A stretch of 32,320 nt of DNA from an uncultured bacterium (GTDB lineage: Bacteria; Planctomycetota; UBA1135; GCA-002748355): contig CALLZN010000262.1 of NCBI GenBank assembly GCA_937858895.1, positions 1-32,320 on the forward strand, given 5' to 3'. Positions 15,355 to 22,474 of the stretch are shown piece by piece. The translations under genes were made by a program, and so were the position numbers. The first letter of the stretch is position 1. The number at the start of each line of letters is the position of its first letter. The notes beneath the pieces are model-generated. The model was not told the origin of the DNA, did not search any database, and saw only the letters and a list, made by a program, of their open reading frames with translations.

Positions 15355-17145
15355 ATGATCGACTTCCTCGCGGGTTTCATCGTCGCGGCCGTCCTGATCG
15401 CCGCGACCCTGTGGTGGCGCGGACGGAGGCGACCCTCGCGGCGGCGCGCGCGCGAGGCCGAGCGCTGGAACATCCTCGAGCACCTGCTCTCCAACATTCC
15501 GGTCGCCATCTACTGGAAGGACAGTGACTCTCTCTATCGCGGCGCGAACGAGCGCTTCCTCGCGAACGCCGGCGCCGAGCGGCTCGCGGACCTGATCGGC
15601 AAGAGCGACCATGACTTGCCGTGGTCCAGCGACGAGGCCCACGCCTACCGGCGCAACGACCGCATCGTGATCGCGACCGGCCACCCCCTCCTCGACCTCG
15701 AGGAAACCCAACTCAACGCGAGTGGCGAGCACCTGATCTTGTCTTCGAGCCGCATCCCCCTACGCGATGGGCGCGGTCGGGTCCACGGCATCCTCGGCAT
15801 CTACTCCGACGTGACCGAGCGGCAGAAGAACCAGCAGATGCTCATCAACTATGCGTTCTATGACTCGCTGACGGGCTTGCCGAATCGACGCCTCTTGCGC
15901 GAGCGGCTCGAGCAGTCCTTGGGCCGCATGCGTCGTCGGAAGCGCAACGTGGCCCTGCTCTTCCTCGACCTCGACGACTTCAAGCGCATCAATGACACGC
16001 TCGGCCACGACGCGGGCGACCGCCTCCTGGTCCAGGTCGCGCAGCGGCTTCGCTCAGGCCTGCGCGAGAGCGACACGGTCGCCCGCATGAGTGGCGACGA
16101 GTTCAACGTCTTGCTCGAAGACGTGCGTGGGCCCGCCGACGTGCAGAACGTCGCGCACAAGCTGCTCGAGGCCTTGCGCGCTCCGATTCGCATCGACTCG
16201 CACGAGATCCTTGTGACGACGAGCATCGGCATCACGATCGCGCCGAAGGACGGGGACGAGTCCAAGACGCTGCTGCGCAACGCAGACATCGCGCTCTACG
16301 ACGCCAAGGGCGGCGGCGGCGCGCGACTGCGCTTCTTCAGCGCCGAGATGAACGAGCGCGCCAAGAAGCGCCTCGAGATCGAGAACGAGCTACGCCGTGC
16401 TTTGCGCAGCGGGGAGTTCCAACTCGCCTACCAACCGCTCGTCCACCTCGCAACGCGCCGCGTCGAGTCGGTCGAAGCGCTGCTGCGCTGGCACCATCCC
16501 GAGCGCGGGCTCATCCCGCCGAACGACTTCATCGACATCGCTGAAGAGACAGGCCTCATCGTGCCGCTCGGCAACTGGGTTTTGCGCCGAGCTTGCGAAG
16601 AAGTCCTCGCCAATCCGCGTTTGGGTGCGAATGGTCCACGCGTAGCCGTCAATCTCTCACTGCGCCAGTTCCGCGACCCCGAGCTCCTCCTCGTCATGCG
16701 GCAGACGCTCGCCGACTGCCGCGTCGACCCGCGGCGCCTCGAGCTCGAAGTCACCGAGAGCGCCGTCATGGACGACCTCGAAGCCACGCTCGCTGTCCTC
16801 GCCGAGCTCAAGGGCCTCGGGATCACGATCTCGATCGATGACTTCGGTACCGGCTACTCGTCGCTCGCCCAGCTCAAGCGCTTGCCGGTCGACACGGTCA
16901 AGGTCGACCGCGCCTTCGTGCGGGACATCCCCGACGACAAGGAAGACCTCGCGATCACGAGCGCGATCATCGCGATGGCGCACAAGATGAACCTGCGCGT
17001 GGTCGCCGAGGGCATCGAGACGCGTCAGCAGCTGCACTTCCTCGAAGAGAACGGCTGCGACGTCGGCCAGGGCTTCCTCTTCAGCAAAGGGGTTTCGATC
17101 GGCGAACTCGAGGCGACGATCGACGGCTGCGGCTCGCTCGATTGA
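15355..17145 (+). CDS. Membrane-anchored PAS-GGDEF-EAL cyclic-di-GMP protein
   Basis: 596 residues that make and/or break down cyclic di-GMP. An N-terminal helix (about residues 4-21, FLAGFIVAAVLIAATLWW) anchors it, followed by a basic stretch. PAS sensor domain at about 40-160 (SNIPVAIYWKDSDSLYRGANERF). The GGDEF domain has its signature as SGDEF at residues 246-250, with the inhibitory I-site RESD five residues before it, so it may be an active, product-inhibited cyclase. The EAL domain begins about 350: ESVEALLRW with EAL at 374-376, then NLSLRQF, EVTES, DDFGTGYSSL (metal binding), KVDRAFVRDI and AEGIET, all conserved, so the phosphodiesterase looks intact. It is alone on the plus strand, facing the LOG-family gene. 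Confidence 0.95.
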   Translation: MIDFLAGFIVAAVLIAATLWWRGRRRPSRRRAREAERWNILEHLLSNIPVAIYWKDSDSLYRGANERFLANAGAERLADLIGKSDHDLPWSSDEAHAYRRNDRIVIATGHPLLDLEETQLNASGEHLILSSSRIPLRDGRGRVHGILGIYSDVTERQKNQQMLINYAFYDSLTGLPNRRLLRERLEQSLGRMRRRKRNVALLFLDLDDFKRINDTLGHDAGDRLLVQVAQRLRSGLRESDTVARMSGDEFNVLLEDVRGPADVQNVAHKLLEALRAPIRIDSHEILVTTSIGITIAPKDGDESKTLLRNADIALYDAKGGGGARLRFFSAEMNERAKKRLEIENELRRALRSGEFQLAYQPLVHLATRRVESVEALLRWHHPERGLIPPNDFIDIAEETGLIVPLGNWVLRRACEEVLANPRLGANGPRVAVNLSLRQFRDPELLLVMRQTLADCRVDPRRLELEVTESAVMDDLEATLAVLAELKGLGITISIDDFGTGYSSLAQLKRLPVDTVKVDRAFVRDIPDDKEDLAITSAIIAMAHKMNLRVVAEGIETRQQLHFLEENGCDVGQGFLFSKGVSIGELEATIDGCGSLD

Positions 17146-17200
17146 TGGAAGCCGCGGTTCGCGTGAGCGGACGCCCGACTCGCGACTCGCGACGCCTGGC

Positions 17201-18016
17201 TCAGCCGCGGCGCGCGGCGCGCTTCTTCGAGGCCTTGGCAGGCTCAGCGACGCGACCGCTGCTGCCCTTCTTGCTGCGCTGATTGCGACGGCGCTGCGAG
17301 GCCCAGATGCGACGCCAGTCGTCGAGGCTCTCGGCATTCATGCTCGCGCCCAGCCTATGGAAGTGCTCGACGACGGCGAGTGCCTCTTCGGGATCGTCGG
17401 TCAGGTAGAAGAGCGAAGGGTCGTCCGGGCTGATGGTCTGATATTCGACCATCTGCTTCTGAATCCAGCGAACGAGGCCACCGTAGTAGTCCTTGCCCAT
17501 GAGGACGATCGGGAAGCCGCGCACCTTTGCGGTTTGCACGAGCGTCATAGCCTCGAAGAACTCGTCCATCGTGCCGAAGCCGCCAGGAAGCACGACGTAG
17601 GCCTGGGCGTACTTCACGAACATGACCTTGCGCGCGAAGAAGTAGTCGAAGATCAGCTCGACGTCTTGGTACGGGTTCGGGTCTTGCTCGAAGGGCAGCT
17701 TGATGTTGAGGCCGACCGAGAGACCACGGCCTTCTTGCGCGCCCTTGTTCGCTGCTTCCATGAGACCGGGACCGCCGCCGGTGATGATCGACCAACCGGC
17801 ATCGGCGAAGCGACGGGCGACGTCCTCGCCGAGCTTGTAGTAACGGTGCGAAGGCGGCGTGCGCGCGGAACCGAAGATCGAAACGGCCTTTCCGACCTTG
17901 CGGAGGGTCTCGAAGCCCTCCACGAACTCCCCCATGATTTTGAAGACTTGCCACGTGTCGCGGCCGGTGCGGAGTTCGTCGTCCTCGTGCGGAGCGAGTA
18001 GGTTCTTCATGCTCAT
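17201..18016 (-). CDS. LOG family protein (TIGR00730 type)
   Basis: 271 residues. LOG-family proteins are Rossmann-fold phosphoribohydrolases that release a free base from a nucleoside monophosphate; many bacterial members were once annotated as lysine decarboxylases. Seen here: VSIFGSARTPP, GWSIITGGGPGLMEAANKGA (nucleotide-binding loop) and the family signature PGGFGTMDEFFEA with the catalytic Arg/Glu region. The C-terminus (about 235-271) is an extra Lys/Arg/Ser-rich tail (RRRNQRSKKGSSGR and onward) outside the fold, possibly nucleic-acid binding. The ATG at 18016 is used; a second Met two codons later is equally possible. The gene is divergent from the PEGA lipoprotein gene. Confidence 0.92.
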   Translation of the reverse strand: MSMKNLLAPHEDDELRTGRDTWQVFKIMGEFVEGFETLRKVGKAVSIFGSARTPPSHRYYKLGEDVARRFADAGWSIITGGGPGLMEAANKGAQEGRGLSVGLNIKLPFEQDPNPYQDVELIFDYFFARKVMFVKYAQAYVVLPGGFGTMDEFFEAMTLVQTAKVRGFPIVLMGKDYYGGLVRWIQKQMVEYQTISPDDPSLFYLTDDPEEALAVVEHFHRLGASMNAESLDDWRRIWASQRRRNQRSKKGSSGRVAEPAKASKKRAARRG

Positions 18017-18195
18017 CCAATGGGTCTTGCGGGACAGGCTCGACGCCGCAGGGGGTCGGATTCATCGGCAGCTCGCAGCGCCTGACGTGAGGCCTTGCGG
18101 CATTTCGTTGGCCCGAGCCTTCCGTGCGCGTGCGCCGTGGGTCGATAATGCCATGGCCTCGTTGACGAGGCTTGGCCACGAGCCACGGACGGATC

Positions 18196-18657
18196 ATGAT
18201 GCGCAGCACCATGCGGAACACGAAGAAACTCGCCATCCTCGCGACGTTGTGCTTGGCGCTGCCGTCCTGCCTCTGGATCGAGGGGGACACGCGCGTCTTC
18301 GTGACGAGTGACCCGGCCGGCGCCGACATCCTCGTCGACGGCCAGGACACCGGCCTCACGACGCCGGCCAAGGTCGACCTCGATGGCCTCTTCGGCGACG
18401 ACCACCGCATCCAGGTCCAGAAGGTCGGCTTCGAGCCCGAGGAGCGCGTCGTCACGCACTTCCGGGCCTGGAACACGAGCAAGTGGAACGACGGCGCGGC
18501 CGATTGGTCGACGATTGCGTTTCCGCTCTTCTGGACGGTCGGCGACCTGCTCTTCCCCTTCGAAGTCCGCTACGCCTATGTGCCGCAGCGCCTGCACGTG
18601 AAGCTCTTCGAGATGGGCACGTTCCGCCGCGGCGACGGCGCATTGGGCACACGATGA
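18196..18657 (+). CDS. PEGA-domain lipoprotein
   Basis: 153 residues from the ATG at 18196 (preceded by GGACGG); ATGs at 18172, 18199 and 18211 are alternatives. Signal peptide with lipobox: KKLAILATLCLALPSC. A PEGA-like beta domain follows directly: VFVTSDPAGADILVDGQDTGLTTPAKVDL, the P-x-G-A-x-I-x-V-D-G-x pattern found in surface and cell-envelope proteins. The second half (AADWSTIAFPLFWTVGDLLFPFEVRYAYVP) contains a hydrophobic stretch that may be membrane-associated. The stop overlaps the next gene's ATG by four bases (ATGA), so the two are coupled. It is probably an envelope-anchored structural or binding protein. Confidence 0.85.
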   Translation: MMRSTMRNTKKLAILATLCLALPSCLWIEGDTRVFVTSDPAGADILVDGQDTGLTTPAKVDLDGLFGDDHRIQVQKVGFEPEERVVTHFRAWNTSKWNDGAADWSTIAFPLFWTVGDLLFPFEVRYAYVPQRLHVKLFEMGTFRRGDGALGTR

Positions 18658-19220
18658 AGCGAGCGGTCTTCCTCGACCGCGACGGTGTCCTCAACGAAGA
18701 GCGTGGCTTTGTCACCACAGTCGAGGACTTCGTGCTGCGACCGGGCTTGCCCGAGGCCTTGGCCGAGCTCGCTCGGCATGACTTCGTGCGCGTCGTCGTC
18801 ACCAACCAATCGGGCGTCGGTCGCGGCCTCATCCCGATGGCGACGCTCGAGGTAATGCATCTGCGCTTGCGCGCCGAGACTCGAGGCATCGACGCCCTCT
18901 ACTTCTGCCCCCACCACCCAGAAGCGACGCTGACGTCGTTCCGCACGACGTGCACGTGCCGCAAGCCTGGCTCTGGCATGCTCCTGCGCGCTGCCCGCGA
19001 CTTGGACCTAGACCTCGAGCAGTCGTGGATCGTCGGGGATGCACCACGCGACATCATCGCTGGCGCGCGCGTCGGCTGTCGGACGATCTGCGTCACCGGT
19101 CCCAAGATGCCGGACGAGCAACACTGGCCCGCGGACGTGACGAGGCCACTCGCCTTCGTCGACGACCTCGGGGCCGCGGTCGCTCACATCGTGGCCTGTG
19201 ATTGCGGGCGGACTGTGTGA
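18654..19220 (+). CDS. gmhB: HAD-IIIA phosphatase, D,D-heptose 1,7-bisphosphate phosphatase-like
   Basis: 188 residues. GmhB removes the C7 phosphate of D-glycero-D-manno-heptose 1,7-bisphosphate in the pathway to ADP- or GDP-heptose for lipopolysaccharide or other glycans. Motifs: FLDRDGVLNEERGFV (nucleophile Asp8 and acid/base Asp10), VVVTNQSGVGRG (HAD motif II), the GmhB-specific zinc loop CPHHPEA followed by CTCRKPGSGML (Cys, His, Cys, Cys ligands and the KPxxGM motif III), and IVGDAPRDIIAGARVG (motif IV). All catalytic residues are present and the length fits. It is translationally coupled to the PEGA lipoprotein. Other heptose genes (gmhA, hldE) are not in the window. The last codons lie in a tandem repeat. 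Confidence 0.9.
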   Translation: MKRAVFLDRDGVLNEERGFVTTVEDFVLRPGLPEALAELARHDFVRVVVTNQSGVGRGLIPMATLEVMHLRLRAETRGIDALYFCPHHPEATLTSFRTTCTCRKPGSGMLLRAARDLDLDLEQSWIVGDAPRDIIAGARVGCRTICVTGPKMPDEQHWPADVTRPLAFVDDLGAAVAHIVACDCGRTV

Positions 19221-19253
19221 TTGACGAACGGACTGTGATTGACGGGCGGCGCC
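19201..19253 (+). repeat. Imperfect 18-19 bp tandem repeats at the gmhB 3' end
   Basis: Three units starting ATTGCGGGCGGACTGTGTG, ATTGACGAACGGACTGTG and ATTGACGGGCGGCG. The first covers the last codons and the stop of the phosphatase gene; the others are in the short convergent gap. Confidence 0.65.
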
Positions 19254-19261
19254 TGGCGCCG
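19247..19261. terminator. Perfect inverted repeat between convergent genes, possible terminator
   Basis: CGGCGCC-T-GGCGCCG is a perfect 7-bp inverted repeat; sterically this gives about a 5-bp all-GC stem with a 5-base loop. It lies between the convergent gmhB-like and selenoprotein genes. No T-run follows on either strand, so termination is a guess from position. Confidence 0.4.
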
Positions 19262-19302
19262 GCGAATCCAAGACTTGCCAGCGCCAGCCGTCTCAGATTC
19301 GC

Positions 19303-20214
19303 TCAGAGCTGTTCGAGCAGCGTTTCGATGCGCGCCTGAAGGTCGGTGCCCTTGAGGCGACCAAGCAGGATCGCCAGCTTGGTCTTCGCGGCCTTCGCGT
19401 CGGTCTTGCTCAGTTCTTCGAGCTGATCGACTTGCGCCGACGCGGCGTCGAGCGCGAGCCCCTTGATCTTGGTGACGCGGGCGACGGCGAGCTCGGGCCA
19501 ACCGCTTGCTGCCTTCTCCAACTTGGCGACGGCGGCCAGTGCCTTGTCGAGGCGTTGCTTCGCGACCTCCTCGCGGACGGTCGCCTCGGCTTCGTCGATC
19601 TTGGCGAGGTCCTTGCGCGTGAAGTCGGCCTTGCCGTGCTTCTCTTCGATGGCCTTGCGCGCGGCGGTGGCCGCATCGCTGACCTGGCCTGCGCTCATGC
19701 CCCCCTTGAGGCCTTCGATCTTCTCGAGCGTGAACGGATCGACGAAGGACGTGTGCGGGATGGCGCCCGTGTCGTTGTAGCTGCCGGCCTTCGACGAGTT
19801 CATCTTGTTGATGTCCTCGACGCTCAGGTTCGGAAACTCGACGAGCAAGGCGACCTTGTTGCCGCTCGCGTCGGTCGCCTCGTAGGTCTCAGCCTTCTTG
19901 TCCTTCTTTTGGACACCTTCGTCGAGACGGCTCATCGCCATGACCTCGACGGTGTTGTCCTCGGCGAACTTGATGTACTTCTTGTTCTGCAACACGGCAG
20001 AATGCATGCCCCAGCAAGGGCCTCAGTAGAAGCCGTGGCTGTGCACCACGATCGGCAGCTTGAGGAGCTTGGCCTCTTCTACGGCAGCGTCCCACGTCTT
20101 GGCGTAGGTGACGCTCGGCTTGAGCTTTGGCTTTTTGCCCTGGGCCTGGGTGACGCTGCCCATGACCGCGAAGGCGGAGAGGGCGAGCCATGTCAACGGG
20201 GTCGTGTGCTTCAT
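19303..20214 (-). CDS. Candidate selenoprotein: secreted thioredoxin-like protein with UGPC motif
   Basis: 303 residues if the single in-frame TGA (20025-20023) is read as selenocysteine. Residues 1-25 are a signal peptide (TWLALSAFAVMGSVTQA, then QGKK). A thioredoxin-like start follows: KTWDAAVEEAKLLKLPIVVHSHGFY, then U64-G-P-C67, then WGMHSAVLQNKKYIKFAED. This is where thioredoxins have WCGPC, so the TGA replaces exactly the attacking cysteine while the resolving cysteine is kept. The frame is otherwise open from ATG 20214 to 19303. After the domain comes an Ala/Lys/Glu-rich helical tail (about 150-303). A SECIS-like hairpin follows the TGA. Likely a periplasmic thiol/disulfide oxidoreductase. 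Alternatives are a nonsense mutation or a base error, which would not be expected to hit this codon by chance. It lies 73 bases after the FemAB fusion gene. Confidence 0.85.
19985..20002 (-). promoter_or_regulatory. SECIS-like hairpin downstream of the in-frame TGA
   Basis: On the minus strand TTCTGC-CGTGTT-GCAGAA forms a perfect 6-bp stem with a 6-base loop. The stem begins 21 nt after the TGA and the apical loop 27 nt after it. The second loop base is G followed by U. Bacterial SECIS elements lie inside the coding region shortly after the UGA and have a G among the first two loop bases for SelB binding; this one fits both rules. The stem is at the short end, and no outer extension was seen. 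Confidence 0.65.
20023..20025 (-). other. Probable selenocysteine codon (TGA)
   Basis: The only stop in an otherwise continuous 304-codon frame. It sits between TTCTAC (Phe-Tyr) and GGCCCTTGCTGG (Gly-Pro-Cys-Trp), in place of the first Cys of a thioredoxin CGPC motif. Confidence 0.82.
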
Positions 20215-20287
20215 AAGCGGCGTTCTACGTCAAAGTCGTCCGGGCTGCGAGGCGTCAAGCCTGGCCTGGCACAAAAAGTTAGGAAGT

Positions 20288-22474
20288 TCACGGCAAGTGC
20301 CGGAAGAGCTTACCTCCGAGAGCGCTGACAACGGGCCTTGGCAACTTCTGCCAGGCGCGCTTGTAGCCGCTCAGCTTCGGGTTGTCCGGCGTGAAGTCGG
20401 GCAGTTTGCCGGATGGGCTGAGCCAATACTGGTAGCCGAGCGGCTGGACCTCGAAACCCATGTTCCTTTTGAAGCTGGCTGGCCCGCTGTCCTTGCGACT
20501 GCGCCCGAAGTCGAACGAGCGGATCCCATGCTCGACAGCCCAGGCCATGAGCGCCCAATACATGTAATTGTTGACGCCAGGCACGCCCGGGTCTGCGAGG
20601 ACACCCGAGTAGTAGGGCAGGATCTGGTCGCGGAAGCGTAGCGACAAGACAGCAGCGACCGCCCGGCCCGAGCCGGTCCGAACTTCATGCAGCACACAGT
20701 TCTGCCCGAAGTTCGCACGCAGAGTCTTGAGCATGGAAAAGGGCACCGTCGGCGAACCAAGTGCCTGCTTGTTCTCGGTGAAGAGCCGGTGGAAGCGACG
20801 CAGGTCGTCGGATTCGACGAGCTGCAAGCCAGCTTGGATGCCCTTGCGCACCTCGGCGCGGGCCTTGCGCGGGATCGCCTCGAGGCAGGCCTCGGGTGTC
20901 GTCGGCAAGTCACGGACGAAGGTCACGTAGCGATCGTTGTGCACGAGGTCGACACCGAGCTTCGCCGCATCGTAGGCCTCGAAATGTCGAAGCTCGAGGT
21001 AGGCATGGCCACGCTCCTTCGTGCGTTCGATCGCGACCTCGATCAGGCGACGCGCCGCTTCGTCGTCCGTGGCTGCTATGCCACCGTAGACCGCGAAGGG
21101 CATGGAGATCGAGACCTTGCCGAGGAACATCGACTTGATGCCGAACCACGGCAAATAGCCGACGATGCTCTCGCCACGCTCGACCACGACGCAATCGGCG
21201 TCGACGCGGAGCTCGGACTCGACCATGCGCCGCCAAGCGCTCGTGTGGTAGACCGTCCCGCGCGGGCATTGCGCGAGGAAGTCGTCGAGCATCGCGTCTT
21301 CGCCCGGCGACGGACGACGCAATCGCAGCTCCGACGACGCCGCCGCGTTCTCGAGTCGCTCGAGCACTTCGACGCGCGGCGCGTCATCGCCGCCCGTATC
21401 GACGTCAGCACCCGCGACTCGTGAAGCAGCCGCATCGTGAGTCTCACCCGGTCGGAGCGCCGCGACGAGCGGAGTGACCTTCCCACTCGTCAAGATGCGA
21501 TCGATCTTGTAGTCCTTCAGGTCCTTGCTCTGCGTGAAGATGATGATCTCACCGACGAGACCGAAGCCGATGAACTGCAGGCCGAAGGAGATCAAGACCA
21601 CACCGAGCAAGACGATCGGGCGGTCTTGAATACTCGACTGGATGAAGACGCGTGAGAAGACCGGCGGCAGCGCGATCGCGAGTCCGATCGTCACGAGCAC
21701 GAGGCCGATGATGCCGAAGAAGCGCAGCGGCTTGTGGGTGAAGCGCGTGAGGAAGGCGACCGCCACGATGTCCAGCAGGCGCCTGAAGTAGACCCCGACC
21801 CCGAAGAAACCGGTCTTGCCCCGCTCTTCGCGGTGCACGACTTGAACCTCGCGGACCGCGAAGCCGCGACGCGCCGCCATGATCGGCAAGAAGCGGAAGA
21901 GGTCGCCATAGAGTGCGACCTCCTCGAGCACCTCGCGGCGCATGAGGCGGAAGCAACAATTGAGGTCGTGCAGGCCGACCTTCGAGAGCAGGCGCAGCGA
22001 CCAGTTGAAGAGGCTCGATTGCCACTGGTTGAGCTTTGCATCGATGCGCGGATGCCGCCAAGGGCTGATGAGGTCGAGCTTCTCACGGTCGAGGCGCTCG
22101 ATCATCGGTCCGATCGACTTCGGATCGATCTGGAGATAGTCCCAGGCCGTGAGCAAGAGGCGGCCGCGCGCGTGGCCGAGGGCTGCCCTGAAGGCGATCG
22201 ACTCACCATGGCCGCCACCCTGCAGGGCCACGACGCGCACGTCGTCACGCTCTTGCTGCAAGCGCTCGAGACGCTCGACCATGGCCGGACTCTGGCCATC
22301 CAGGATGAAGACGTACTCGCCGCTGCGCCCGATTTCTTTGAGCGCATGCGCATAACTGCGCACGAGCACGTGAATCTGCGCATCGGGGTCCGTGACGTAG
22401 ATCAGGACCGAGATCTCGGGCACGGAGGCGGAATCGGACGACGGGGCTGCGTGAGCGTCGAGCACTTGAGTCAC
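20288..22474 (-). CDS. Fusion of a GT2-like membrane domain with a FemAB/GNAT-type aminoacyltransferase domain
   Basis: 728 residues from a GTG at 22474 whose GTGA overlaps the preceding GT2 stop by four bases; the frame opens further upstream but that part is antisense-like. Domain 1 (about 20-240) resembles dolichol-phosphate-sugar synthase-type GT2, ending RFLPIMAARRGFAVREVQVVHREERGKTGFFG. Two membrane helices follow (about 253-275 and 287-312) and a linker. Domain 2 (about 380-728) is FemAB-like: GTVYHTSAWRRMVES, GYLPWFGIKSMFLGKVSISMPFAVYGG, LELRHFEAY, RKARAEVRKGIQAGL, YWALMAWAVEHGIRSFDFGRSRKDSGPASFKRNMGF, similar to the FemAB proteins linked to XrtA/PEP-CTERM exopolysaccharide systems. 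The GT2 DxD is lost: residues 109-118 read TAWDYLQIDP where the neighbour has TMDGDLQNDP. Domain 1 may bind rather than transfer sugar. Confidence 0.9.
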   Translation of the reverse strand: MTQVLDAHAAPSSDSASVPEISVLIYVTDPDAQIHVLVRSYAHALKEIGRSGEYVFILDGQSPAMVERLERLQQERDDVRVVALQGGGHGESIAFRAALGHARGRLLLTAWDYLQIDPKSIGPMIERLDREKLDLISPWRHPRIDAKLNQWQSSLFNWSLRLLSKVGLHDLNCCFRLMRREVLEEVALYGDLFRFLPIMAARRGFAVREVQVVHREERGKTGFFGVGVYFRRLLDIVAVAFLTRFTHKPLRFFGIIGLVLVTIGLAIALPPVFSRVFIQSSIQDRPIVLLGVVLISFGLQFIGFGLVGEIIIFTQSKDLKDYKIDRILTSGKVTPLVAALRPGETHDAAASRVAGADVDTGGDDAPRVEVLERLENAAASSELRLRRPSPGEDAMLDDFLAQCPRGTVYHTSAWRRMVESELRVDADCVVVERGESIVGYLPWFGIKSMFLGKVSISMPFAVYGGIAATDDEAARRLIEVAIERTKERGHAYLELRHFEAYDAAKLGVDLVHNDRYVTFVRDLPTTPEACLEAIPRKARAEVRKGIQAGLQLVESDDLRRFHRLFTENKQALGSPTVPFSMLKTLRANFGQNCVLHEVRTGSGRAVAAVLSLRFRDQILPYYSGVLADPGVPGVNNYMYWALMAWAVEHGIRSFDFGRSRKDSGPASFKRNMGFEVQPLGYQYWLSPSGKLPDFTPDNPKLSGYKRAWQKLPRPVVSALGGKLFRHLP

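Noticed and set aside
17146-17200. Repeat GACTCGCGACTCGCGA as a terminator or binding site
   Set aside because: It is just two overlapping copies of a short palindrome in GC-rich DNA, with no stem long enough and no T-run.
20023-20214. A separate 63-residue secreted peptide gene, and a separate 234-residue gene at 19303-20007
   Set aside because: The two lie in the same frame, separated only by one TGA at the redox Cys position. Together they form one thioredoxin-like protein, and the second piece has no signal peptide or ribosome-binding site of its own.
19303-20214. Pseudogene by nonsense mutation
   Set aside because: The rest of the frame is intact with no further lesions, and the TGA falls at the one codon where Sec is functionally expected, followed by a SECIS-like hairpin. 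Not fully excluded without the genome's Sec machinery.
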